Source: JAIBJN01 sp035461525 (GTDB lineage: Bacteria > Actinomycetota > Thermoleophilia > Gaiellales > Gaiellaceae). Taken from it: a DNA stretch of 22,372 bases. Below the pieces are notes generated by a model, which saw nothing but the letters and a program-made list of their open reading frames with translations, made no database searches and was not told the origin of the DNA. Of the stretch, positions 14,901-21,569 are shown piece after piece. The stretch covers positions 1 through 22,372 of the forward strand of contig DATHVD010000017.1 in assembly GCA_035461525.1 (NCBI GenBank), written 5' to 3'. Position 1 is the first letter of the stretch. Each line of letters opens with the position of its first letter. The position numbers and the translations under genes are program-made.

Positions 14901-16794
14901 ACGTCTCCCCGACCCGGTCGAGGTCGATCGCGCCCTCCTCGTACGTGAGGCCGAAGTCGTAGATCCACGCCGGCGCCCGGCCCGTGCGTTCGATCTCGTA
15001 CGGCCGCTCGTCGTAGGCCTTCACGCCCATGTCCTCGAGCAGCGGGAGCGCGTCGGAGAGGAGGATCGGGCGCCCGGTGCGCAGGAGCTTCAAGCAGAAG
15101 AAGTTCTCCGCCGCCTCGAGGGGGTGGTAGAGGGTGAGGGCGAGGTCGCCGTCGTCCGCGAGCCGCTCCATCCGCTCGACGTCGAGGACCGCCGCCGGCG
15201 GGGTGAAGTCGTCCCGGTAGGCGGCCGGGAAGGCCTCGCCGTAGGCCGTCAGGAGCTGCGTCCCCCGCTCCTCGCCGCAGTGCTCGACGAGCGCGTCGGC
15301 GAGGTCGTCGGCCCACGAGCGCGTGGCCTCGACAACGCGCTCCTCGATCTCGGCGAGGTCGACCTCCGGGGGGTCGTCGGCGTGGATCACGTAGTGCAGG
15401 CGGGCCAGCACCGACTCGGAGATGCGCGTCGCCCAGTCGACCGTCGTGCCGTCGAACGCCTGGCGGAGGATCTCGCCGATCCGCTCGCGCACCTGCGTGT
15501 TGAAGCGGTCGCGCGGGACGTAGACGAGGCACGAGAGGAAGCGGCCGAACGTGTCGCGGCGGACGAAGAGCCGCACGCGCTGGCGCTCGCCCAGGCGGAC
15601 GACGCCCATCGCGGTCTCGAAGAGCTCTGCGGGGGAGATCTGGAAGAGCTCGTCGCGCGGGTACGTCTCCAGGATCTCGAGCAGCGCCTTGTCGTCGTGG
15701 CTCCCCTCTGGGAGCCCTGCTCGCTCGCGCACCTGCCGGACCTTGCGGCGCAGGAGGGGGATCTCGTGCGGGCTGACGTTATAGGCGGTGGACGTGTAGA
15801 GGCCGAGGAAGCGCCGCTCGCCGACGACCTCGCCGTCCTCGTCGAAGCGCTTGACCCCTACGTAGTCGAGGTAGGCGGGGCGGTGCACCGTCGCGCGCGA
15901 GTTCGCCTTCGTCAGGACGAGCGGGTCCTTCGCGCGCGCGAGGTCGCGGGCGCCCGGCGAGAGTCGGCCGAGCCCGGGCTCGTCCTCGCCCTCCGCATCG
16001 CGCAGGATGCCGAGGCCGGTCCCCTGGACGCGGCGGAGCGCGTCTCCGCCCTCGTCGGTCGAGACGAGGTCGTACTCCCGGAAGCCGAGGAAGGTGAAGT
16101 GGTCGTCGACGATCCACTCGAGGAGCGCCTTGGCCTCGGCGAGCTCCTCGGGGTCGATCGGGGGCGGGTCGCGCTCGAGCTCGGCGATCACCTTGCGGGC
16201 GCGCTCGACCATCCGCGGCCAGTCCTCGACGGCCGCGCGGACGTCGGCGAGGGCGCCCTCGAGGCCGGCGCGGATCCGCTCGACGTGCTCGGGCTCGGTC
16301 TCCCGGTCGATCTCGACGTGGATGAAGGACTCGAGCCCGCACCCGCCCGCGTCGGCGTCATGCTGGAGCACCTCGACGAGCCGGCCCTCCTCGTCGCGCC
16401 GCACGCGCAGGACGGGGTGGACGATGAGATGGACGCCGCCGCCGACGCCCGAGAGTGCCATGCTCACGGAGTCGACGAGGAAGGGCATGTCGTCGTTGAC
16501 GATCTCGACGACAGTGTGGGTCGACGCCCATCCATGCTCCTCGAGCTGAGGCGTGTAGACACGGACCTTGGCCTCTCCGGGGGCCCGTCGTGCGGCGAAG
16601 TTCCAGAGAGCGAGCGCGGCGCCGTAGAGGTCGACCGGGCTGCGGTCGACGAGGTCCTCCGCCGCGACCGAGCCGTAGTAGATCCGGATCAGGGTCTCGA
16701 GCCGCCTCGCCTGCTCCGGGGGGAGCTTCGACCGGGCGTGCTCGACGACCCTCTCGATCAGGGCCGCCTTCGCCTCGTCCGGTTTCAGGGTCAC
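11905..16794 (-). CDS. gdh: NAD-specific glutamate dehydrogenase, large (180-kDa type)
   Basis: This 1629-residue cytosolic enzyme oxidises glutamate to 2-oxoglutarate and ammonia with NAD+, usually for catabolism. The length is typical of the large bacterial class (about 1600). The N-terminal 700 or so residues are the family's regulatory region, with ACT-like parts (HTVVEIVNDDMPFLVDSVSM at about 91-110). The catalytic core follows: GGIRWSDRREDFRTEVLGLM, then MKAQMVKNAVIVPVGAKGGF from residue 830 with the substrate-binding lysines. Further on are TFSDIANGIAAEYGFWLDDA and GYDHKAMGITARGAWESVKR of the nucleotide domain. The C-terminal 500 residues are the helical extension. The start is GTG 16794 with GGAGAG just upstream; the nearby ATG (16803) runs straight into a stop. 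It lies 73 bases after the cupredoxin gene on the same strand, so partial readthrough is possible. No frameshift was seen. Confidence 0.95.
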   Translation of the reverse strand: MTLKPDEAKAALIERVVEHARSKLPPEQARRLETLIRIYYGSVAAEDLVDRSPVDLYGAALALWNFAARRAPGEAKVRVYTPQLEEHGWASTHTVVEIVNDDMPFLVDSVSMALSGVGGGVHLIVHPVLRVRRDEEGRLVEVLQHDADAGGCGLESFIHVEIDRETEPEHVERIRAGLEGALADVRAAVEDWPRMVERARKVIAELERDPPPIDPEELAEAKALLEWIVDDHFTFLGFREYDLVSTDEGGDALRRVQGTGLGILRDAEGEDEPGLGRLSPGARDLARAKDPLVLTKANSRATVHRPAYLDYVGVKRFDEDGEVVGERRFLGLYTSTAYNVSPHEIPLLRRKVRQVRERAGLPEGSHDDKALLEILETYPRDELFQISPAELFETAMGVVRLGERQRVRLFVRRDTFGRFLSCLVYVPRDRFNTQVRERIGEILRQAFDGTTVDWATRISESVLARLHYVIHADDPPEVDLAEIEERVVEATRSWADDLADALVEHCGEERGTQLLTAYGEAFPAAYRDDFTPPAAVLDVERMERLADDGDLALTLYHPLEAAENFFCLKLLRTGRPILLSDALPLLEDMGVKAYDERPYEIERTGRAPAWIYDFGLTYEEGAIDLDRVGETFKDAFARAWLGEIEDDGFNRLVLRAGLDWREIAMLRALARYLRQVGTTFSQSYMEETLAGNAPIARDLVELFRVRFDPARDGDREAEAGSLAAAIEEEIDAVASLDEDRILRSFLTLIRATLRTNYFQRDAEGRPKPYLSFKLDPALVPDLPPPRPLYEIWVYSPRTEGVHLRGGRVARGGIRWSDRREDFRTEVLGLMKAQMVKNAVIVPVGAKGGFVVKRPPEARDALREEVVACYRTLICGLLDLTDNIAGGQTVPPPEVVRYDGDDPYLVVAADKGTATFSDIANGIAAEYGFWLDDAFASGGSAGYDHKAMGITARGAWESVKRHFRELGIDAEAAEISAVGIGDMAGDVFGNGMLLSRRLKLVAAFNHEHVFLDPDPDPEAGWFERERLFRLPRSTWADYDPELISPGGGVFSRRAKSIPLSPQARARLGVEEEALTPNEVVRAILRAPVDLLWNGGIGTFVKASSESHAEVGDKANDTVRVDAREVGARVVGEGGNLGFTQRGRVEYALGGGRILTDSIDNSAGVDCSDHEVNIKILLGAVVADGDMTEKQRNALLVEMTGDVARLVLRNNYRQTQALSLAAIQAPSMLGVHARVIGHLEQSGRVTRELEALPTPEVLSERKAAGRGLVAPELAVLLAHEKIELYDHLLDSDLPENPYTAGELVRYFPRVLSERFGDRLPDHRLRRELVATYVTNSLVNRAGITFAFRLAEETGAAAADIARAYMVAREVFALRALWTAIEELDASIPADLQLAMLLEARKLVERATRWLVRSRPRPLDIAAEIAAFGPGIEILAVALPGLLTGADRAALEKTAARYARGGAPEELALRVAGMSAMYSALDIVEIADASAAALEDVAAVYYGLGARLDLHWLRDEITALPRDNRWQTLARAALRDELYGVHAALVREVLQTGPPELEPHARVAAWYEARRPGVERAFQVLQDIRMGGLSNLETLSVALREARNLLQSSARMGAAAPSLLPGEGAPATLRIP

Positions 16795-16867
16795 GGGAGC
16801 ATTCTCTCCGCGCGCGCCACCGAAGAGTAGTAGACGAAGGCGGCCCGTCGTCCGCAGGGTCGACCGG

Positions 16868-17638
16868 CTACCGGACGACCACCACGCCTTTCATGCCGGG
16901 GTGGAGCGCGCAGATGTAGCGGTACTCCCCCGGGTCGTCGAAGACGCGGTTGAACGTCGCGCCCTCGGCCATAGTCCCGGAGTCGAAACTGCCGTCCTCG
17001 GCGGTGACGGTGTGGTCGGCGGGGTCGTGGTTCGTCCACTCGACCTCCTCACCGGCTGCGGCCTCGATCCGCTCGGGCGCGTAGACGAAACCCTCGATCG
17101 CCACGGCCGCGCCCCCATCGCCGCCGCCCGCGTCCCCGCCGGCCCCCGGGGACGAGGTCAGCGGGGCGTCGGCCCGCACCTCGAGCAGCATCTCCATGCC
17201 GAGGTCGTCATGGCCCTCGACGTTGCACTCGAGCTTCCAGACGCCCTCCGTCAGGTCGAGCTCGACCTCCACCGACGCGCCGGGCTCGAGGATGCGCGTC
17301 TCCACCTTGCCCCGGTCGTCGTCGGAGTCCTCGCTCTCGAGCTCGATCTCGAAGCCGTGCGGCATCTCGCCGCGGTTGACGATCACGAACGTGACCGGGC
17401 CCGGGCGGATGGCGTTCGCTTCCGGCGTCACCGCCCACTCGCCGAGGGCGACCTCGAAGCCGCCGTCGCGCGGGTCTCCGCCCCCGACCGGGGCCGGGGC
17501 CGTCTCCGCGCCGGGCGCCGTCTCGGACGTCTGCGCCGCCTGCTCGGGCGAGGCCGTGTCGTCGTCGCTCCCGCCGCCGCAGGCGGTCAGGAGGGCGACG
17601 ATCGGGACCAGGAGCCCAAGTGCCGCTGCGGCCCTCAC
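16868..17638 (-). CDS. Lipoprotein with two cupredoxin-like domains
   Basis: The 256-residue product has a lipoprotein signal peptide with lipobox LTAC (Cys20), then a low-complexity linker (21-58), so it is tethered outside the membrane. Domain 1 (about 59-155) has His94, Cys138, His143 and Met148, spaced C-x4-H-x4-M. Domain 2 (about 178-256) has His209, Cys243, His246 and Met249, spaced C-x2-H-x2-M as in plastocyanin-type blue copper proteins. Both can be read as type 1 copper sites; the first has looser spacing and could be altered. They are joined by a Gly-rich linker (162-177). Likely roles are electron transfer or copper binding at the cell surface. GTG 17638 overlaps the upstream stop in GTGA, coupling it to the Asp-rich gene. 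Confidence 0.85.
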   Translation of the reverse strand: MRAAAALGLLVPIVALLTACGGGSDDDTASPEQAAQTSETAPGAETAPAPVGGGDPRDGGFEVALGEWAVTPEANAIRPGPVTFVIVNRGEMPHGFEIELESEDSDDDRGKVETRILEPGASVEVELDLTEGVWKLECNVEGHDDLGMEMLLEVRADAPLTSSPGAGGDAGGGDGGAAVAIEGFVYAPERIEAAAGEEVEWTNHDPADHTVTAEDGSFDSGTMAEGATFNRVFDDPGEYRYICALHPGMKGVVVVR

Positions 17639-18012
17639 TGGTCGTCTCCGTCGTCGCCGCGATCGTCGTCCCCGCGGCCGTGGCCGCTCGAGTCGTCGTC
17701 GCGGTCGTCACAGCTGCGGCCCGGACCGGAGCGGTCGTCGTCGTCGCGGTCGTCGCGGTCGTCGCGGTCGGCGCCGGGGCCCGGCCCGCTGCTCGAGGCC
17801 GGCGCGGCGCCGGTGCAGCGCGGGTCGTTCGCGTGCTCGGCCTCGTCGCAGGGGCCGCTCACGTCAATGGCGCCGTCCGTCGTCGTCGTGCCCGTCGAGA
17901 TGGCGGCGACGGACGTGGGATCGTCGTCCCCGCCTCCCGCCGCCAACGCCACGCCGACGCTGAAGGCGACGGCGAGCGCGGGCACGAGCAGGAGCTTTGC
18001 AAGCGTGCTCAT
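17635..18012 (-). CDS. Small secreted Asp/Arg-rich protein 2 with CxxxxHxxDPxC motif
   Basis: The product is 125 residues from ATG 18012, fixed by AAGGAGG four bases upstream. A signal peptide covers about 1-25 (LAKLLLVPALAVAFSVGVALAA), followed by a Thr-rich stretch. Then comes CDEAEHANDPRC, a C-x4-H-x2-D-P-x-C motif, a Pro/Ser/Gly linker and an acidic tail built of DDR and DDD units. I recognise no family. The motif recurs in the neighbouring protein at 18134-18514, so the two are tandem paralogues. The Cys pair probably forms a disulfide outside the cell, and the tail could bind cations (inference). Its stop overlaps the cupredoxin start. The tail is encoded by GTCGTCGCG-type tandem repeats, so its length may vary between strains. 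Confidence 0.75.
   Translation of the reverse strand: MSTLAKLLLVPALAVAFSVGVALAAGGGDDDPTSVAAISTGTTTTDGAIDVSGPCDEAEHANDPRCTGAAPASSSGPGPGADRDDRDDRDDDDRSGPGRSCDDRDDDSSGHGRGDDDRGDDGDDQ
17690..17775. repeat. GTC/GTCGCG-type simple tandem repeat within the Asp/Arg tail
   Basis: On the plus strand the stretch is built from units such as CGGTCGTCG, with three near-perfect successive copies around 17741-17770. It lies inside the coding sequence and encodes the Asp/Arg repeats of the minus-strand protein. A related, less regular tract lies in the paralogue (18140-18175 and 18290-18320). Confidence 0.6.
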
Positions 18013-18133
18013 GAGTCCTCCTTCGTGGTCTCGGAATGCCATGCCCCGAGGCTAGGAGGGGCCGGGAAAAGCCCGCCCCCGGGGAAGGTGAGGACTTCGT
18101 CCGGCGGGAGTAAAGACTCGGTAGCGGCCGTGC

Positions 18134-18514
18134 CTAGTCGTCGTTGCGGTCGTCGTCGTCGCCCGAGCCCCTGCCGCTCGAGTCGGGATCGTCCCCGCCC
18201 GACCCCTTGCCGCTCGAATCGCGGTCGGCCGCGCTCGGGTCGCAGTCAGGATCGAGGCGGTGCTTGGGGTCCTTGCACTTCCCCGGCAGGTCGTCGTCGC
18301 GGTCGTCGTCGTCCTCGCGCGCCGTCGTCCCACCCGTCGTCGTCCGCTCGGTCGTCGTCCCCACCGGGACGGCGATCTGCTGCGATGGGATCGTGACGAC
18401 GGCCGGGGCCGCGCCGAGCTCCCCGGCCGAGGCGAAGTTGACGGCGAGGACGAGGCCCGCGGGCAGGGCGAGCGCGAGCGCGGGGACGGCGAGTGCGCGG
18501 CGGGCTCGGCTCAT
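18134..18514 (-). CDS. Small secreted Asp-rich protein 1 with CxxxxHxxDPxC motif
   Basis: The product is 126 residues from ATG 18514, 27 bases after the histidine-kinase stop; only a short GAGG precedes the start. A signal peptide covers residues 1 to about 30 (RRALAVPALALALPAGLVLA). The mature part has a Thr-rich segment, an acidic cluster (EDDDDRDDD), CKDPKHRLDPDC (C-x4-H-x2-D-P-x-C) and a Ser/Gly/Asp tail. No known domain is visible. It shares motif and layout with the next gene, 121 bases downstream. That gap holds a GC-rich hairpin around a TTTT centre (near 18060-18080) that may attenuate transcription. Position directly behind the kinase suggests it is a sensor accessory or a regulated output (inference). 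Confidence 0.72.
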   Translation of the reverse strand: MSRARRALAVPALALALPAGLVLAVNFASAGELGAAPAVVTIPSQQIAVPVGTTTERTTTGGTTAREDDDDRDDDLPGKCKDPKHRLDPDCDPSAADRDSSGKGSGGDDPDSSGRGSGDDDDRNDD

Positions 18515-18540
18515 GGCCTCGACGCTAGCACGAGGCCTCT

Positions 18541-19977
18541 TCAGGAATGGTAAGGCGGGGGTGAGGACTCGGCAGGCGGCGAGGGGAAGGACGCGCGCAC
18601 GCGGGTGCCGGGGCCGTCGAGGAGCTCCAGCCTGCCCTGCCAGCGCTCGGCGAGCTCCGCGGCGATGGCGAGCCCGAGCCCGGTTCCCGGTCCGGCACGC
18701 CGGCCCTCTGCGCCGCGGTAGAAGCGCTCGAAGACCCGTTCCCGCTCGTCGGCGGGGATGCCGGGTCCGTCGTCGGCGACGACGAGGGAGGGACGGCCGT
18801 CCTCGAGGCTCGACTCGACGAGGATCCGCGTGCCGGGCGGCGCGTAGCGGATCGCGTTCTCGATCAGGTTGTCGAGGATGTGCCCGAGGTCGGCCGGGGC
18901 GGCGAAGGCGCCGGCGGCGGCGCCGTCCCGGACGACGAGCTCGCGCCCGGCGGTCGAAGCCGGCTCCTCCCACCGGCGCCCTGCCGCGCGGGCGACTTCG
19001 CCCAAGTCGACGGTCTCGCCGGTCTCCTCCGGGGACGAGGCCCGCGCGAGCGCGAGCAGGTCGTCTACGAGCGCGCTCAGCCGGTCGAGCTCGGCCTCGG
19101 CCTTCGTCGCCTGCTCGGCCGCCGGGCCGCCCCCTGCCCGGATCGCCTCGAGCCGGAGCTTGAGGCCGGTGAGCGGCGTCCGCAGCTGGTGCGAGGCGTT
19201 GGCGACGAAGTCGCGCTGCGCGCCGGCGCTCGCGGAGAGCGCCCCGGCCATCCGGTTGAAGGTGCGGCCGAGGTCGTCGAGCTCCCGCGGCCCCTCGGGC
19301 TCCACGCGCGCGTCGAGGTCGCCCCGGCCGAGGCGGGCGGCGGCGGCGCGGAGGCGCTCGAGCGGGCGGGCGACCGAGCCGGCGAGGATCCAGGCGACGA
19401 CGAGCCCGGAGGCGACGAGGACGAGCCCGATCAGGGCGAGCGCGACCCAGCTCGACCTGACGCTCGCCTCGACCGACCCGAGCGGCGCCGAGACCCGGAG
19501 GGCGCCGATCGCCTGGCCGGCGTCGACGATCGGGACGGTGACGAGCAGGAGATCCTCCCCGAGCGTCTCGCTTCGCCGCTCCCGCACGTCCACGCGCCCC
19601 TCGAAGAGGGCGGCGCCGAGCTCCGGGCGCTCGGCTGTTGCGTAGAGCTCTCCCCGGACGGCCGTCCCCTCGCTGTCTGCGAGGACGCGCCCGCCGGCGT
19701 CGACGACGAGAGTCCGGCCGCGGTCTGCCACCGCGGTCTCGGCGGCGATCTCGCCCAGGCGGTCGAGCACGGGCGGCGGCGGCTCGGGGGCGGCGTTCGC
19801 CTGCGCCACGAGGTCCGAGACGCGCGCGGCGAGGACGGCGGCGTTCGCAAGGACCGCCGACTCGATCTCGGACGACGCCCGCCGCTCGACGTTCAGCCCC
19901 AGCGGCACCGCCAGCCCGACCACGACCACTGCGAGGAGGTACGCGGCCGCGAGGACGAGCCGGGCGCGGAAGCTCAT
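18541..19977 (-). CDS. Sensor histidine kinase of a two-component system
   Basis: The 478-residue membrane kinase has a first helix at 7-28, an extracytoplasmic sensor region at about 30-175 with a Pro-rich patch (EPPPP), and a second helix at 177-199. A HAMP domain follows (about 200-252), then HisKA with phospho-accepting His263 (FVANASHQLRTPLTGLKLR). The ATPase domain has an N-box (N370 to N374, DNLIENAIRYAPPG), DDGPGIP at 402-408 and GTGLGLAI at 431-438. All catalytic boxes are intact. The ATG overlaps the regulator's stop in ATGA (19974-19977). The sensor domain has no motif I recognise, so the signal is unknown. The genes that follow encode envelope acidic and copper-type proteins, hinting at a metal, redox or envelope signal. 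Confidence 0.93.
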   Translation of the reverse strand: MSFRARLVLAAAYLLAVVVVGLAVPLGLNVERRASSEIESAVLANAAVLAARVSDLVAQANAAPEPPPPVLDRLGEIAAETAVADRGRTLVVDAGGRVLADSEGTAVRGELYATAERPELGAALFEGRVDVRERRSETLGEDLLLVTVPIVDAGQAIGALRVSAPLGSVEASVRSSWVALALIGLVLVASGLVVAWILAGSVARPLERLRAAAARLGRGDLDARVEPEGPRELDDLGRTFNRMAGALSASAGAQRDFVANASHQLRTPLTGLKLRLEAIRAGGGPAAEQATKAEAELDRLSALVDDLLALARASSPEETGETVDLGEVARAAGRRWEEPASTAGRELVVRDGAAAGAFAAPADLGHILDNLIENAIRYAPPGTRILVESSLEDGRPSLVVADDGPGIPADERERVFERFYRGAEGRRAGPGTGLGLAIAAELAERWQGRLELLDGPGTRVRASFPSPPAESSPPPYHS

Positions 19978-20678
19978 CCGCCCGAGTCGTCGCCCGGGTC
20001 GAAGCGGAAGCCCACCCCGCGGACGGTGTGGATGTAGCGCGGAGCGGCCGGGTCATCGCCGAGCTTTCGGCGCAGGGCGCTGACGTGGACGTCGAGCGTC
20101 TTCGTCGAGCCGAACCACGCCGGGTCCCACACCTCGTGCACGAGCTCGTCACGGCGGACGACCTTGCCCGCCCGCTCGAGCAGGACGCGCAGGAGCTCGA
20201 ACTCCTTCACGGTCAGCTCGAGCGGCTCGCCCGCGCGGGCGGCCGTGTGGGTCTCGAGGTCCAGCCGGACGTCGCCGGACTCGAGCGCGGCCGCAGCGGG
20301 ATGCGGCTCGTCCCCCGCGCGGCGGAGGACGGCGCGCAGGCGGGCGGCCAGCTCGGCGGCGCTGAACGGCTTCGTGACGTAGTCGTCCGCGCCGAGCTCG
20401 AGCCCGAGCACGCGGTCGACCTCCTCGCCGCGGGCGGTCAGCATCACGACCGGGATGCGCGATGTCTCGCGGATGCGGCGGAGGAGATCGCGGCCGTCGC
20501 CGTCCGGGAGCATGACGTCGAGGAGGACGAGGTCGGGCGGGCGGCGCGCGAAGAGCTCCAGGCCCTCCGCGGCGGTACCGGCGACCACGGGCTCGAAGCC
20601 CTCGCGCGCGAGCGCCGCGGCGAGCGGCTCCGCGATCGAGTCCTCGTCCTCGATCACGAGGATCGTGCGCCTCGTCAT
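19974..20678 (-). CDS. OmpR/PhoB-family response regulator
   Basis: The product is 234 residues. The receiver domain (about 4-118) has the acidic pair E10/D11, phospho-accepting Asp54 (LVLLDVMLPDGDG), Thr81 and Lys103 (DDYVTKPF). The winged-helix DNA-binding domain (about 135-228) has EFELLRVLLERAGKVVRRDE and the C-terminal TLDVHVSALRRKLG and HTVRGVGFRF. The start is ATG 20678; the frame is open upstream but loses receiver homology there. It is the first gene of the cluster with the histidine kinase, which overlaps it by four bases. The 117-base gap to the divergent coiled-coil gene (20679-20795) must hold its promoter; I see no convincing boxes or repeats there. Confidence 0.94.
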   Translation of the reverse strand: MTRRTILVIEDEDSIAEPLAAALAREGFEPVVAGTAAEGLELFARRPPDLVLLDVMLPDGDGRDLLRRIRETSRIPVVMLTARGEEVDRVLGLELGADDYVTKPFSAAELAARLRAVLRRAGDEPHPAAAALESGDVRLDLETHTAARAGEPLELTVKEFELLRVLLERAGKVVRRDELVHEVWDPAWFGSTKTLDVHVSALRRKLGDDPAAPRYIHTVRGVGFRFDPGDDSGG

Positions 20679-20795
20679 GCGCCGGGCCCGCAGAAACCGT
20701 GCGCGTCCACGGAGGTTAAGTAGCAGACAGGAGGGAGGAGAGCGGCACGGCGTGGCAAATGTCGCTTTCACCCCTACGAACGGGAGCGAGGTGCC

Positions 20796-21524
20796 ATGAA
20801 GTTCCGCCGTCTTCTTCCAGGCCCGGCTCCGAAGGAGGAGCGGGCTGCCGACGCCGTCGCCGACGGCGACGACTTGCCCGACGAGGAGCCCGACTGGGAC
20901 CTCCTGCGCGAGGTCGACCGCCTGCGCAGCGCCAACGCGGGCCTCGTCGCCGAGGTCGAGCGCCAGACCCAGGTCGGCCAGGACTACGCGCGGGCCGCGA
21001 GCGAGCAGCGGTTCCGCGCCGAGGAGCTCGAGCGCGAGAACGCGATCGCGCACACGAACTGCCAGTTCCTCGAGCGGCGCGTGTCCCAGGCCGAGGAGCG
21101 CGCGATCGAGCTCGACGAGCTCGTCGAGGCCCTGCGCGGGCAGCGCGACCGCCTGCAGACCTACTACGAGCAGCAGAAGGACCGGGCCGACCGTGCCGAG
21201 GCGGCCGCGGCCGCCATGCGCGAAGCGGCGGGAAACGTCCTCAGTGCCCACGACAAGAACGTCCACGCCCTCGCGGGCACCCGCGGCATCGCGCGCGCGA
21301 AGGTCGAGTACGCCGACGCGCTCGACAAGCTGCGGCGCTCGCTCCGTGCCGAGGCGGGGGCGAACCACCTGTCGGCGGACGTCTCCTCCGACGTGCGCCG
21401 CTACTTCACGATCCCCGACCTGACCGAGGAGCAGAAGGAGCAGCTCCGGAAGGCGATCGTCCGGGCCCTCGGGCCCGAAGAGATCCCGCGGGGCTCGTCG
21501 CGCTCGCCGCACGTCCCGGAGTGA
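20796..21524 (+). CDS. Coiled-coil protein of unknown function
   Basis: The 242-residue product starts at ATG 20796 with GAGG four bases upstream and GGGAG slightly further back. After a short basic start and an acidic disordered stretch (residues 13-35), residues about 36-140 form a long coiled coil (EVDRLRSANAGLVAEVERQ, AEELERENAIAHTN). A helical region (about 140-185) and a C-terminal part follow, with VRRYFTIPDLTEEQKEQLRK and a disordered tail. No signal peptide or membrane helix is seen. I recognise no family. It is divergent from the two-component regulator, which could control it, and ends just before a strong hairpin terminator. Confidence 0.78.
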   Translation: MKFRRLLPGPAPKEERAADAVADGDDLPDEEPDWDLLREVDRLRSANAGLVAEVERQTQVGQDYARAASEQRFRAEELERENAIAHTNCQFLERRVSQAEERAIELDELVEALRGQRDRLQTYYEQQKDRADRAEAAAAAMREAAGNVLSAHDKNVHALAGTRGIARAKVEYADALDKLRRSLRAEAGANHLSADVSSDVRRYFTIPDLTEEQKEQLRKAIVRALGPEEIPRGSSRSPHVPE

Positions 21525-21526
21525 GA

Positions 21527-21560
21527 CGCGCGAGGGCCCTGCCGGGCGGGCCCTCGCGCG
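21527..21560. terminator. Bidirectional hairpin terminator
   Basis: A perfect 13-bp stem (CGCGCGAGGGCCC at 21527-21539 with GGGCCCTCGCGCG at 21548-21560) has an eight-base loop. It lies between the convergent coiled-coil gene (stop 21524) and the lamin-tail protein gene (stop 21570) and can serve both. There is no T-run. Confidence 0.78.
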
Positions 21561-21569
21561 CTGCGCGCC

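Noticed and set aside
13912..16830. A 972-residue open frame on the plus strand, antisense to glutamate dehydrogenase
   Set aside because: The minus-strand product matches a known enzyme over its full length. The antisense frame has biased, low-complexity composition (V, E, A, R, D), typical of frames opposite GC-rich genes, and no recognisable domain.
17690..18360. Repeating GTCGTC/GTCGCG units that might be taken for a CRISPR array or a plus-strand hydrophobic protein
   Set aside because: The units are short and contiguous with no unique spacers, and they encode Asp/Arg tails in two exported minus-strand proteins. The plus-strand Val/Ala translation is a by-product.
20679..20795. Possible promoter TGGCAA / TACGAA for the coiled-coil gene and regulator-binding repeats for the two-component operon
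   Set aside because: The boxes match consensus at only about half the positions, and no convincing direct repeat for an OmpR-type protein was found in the gap.
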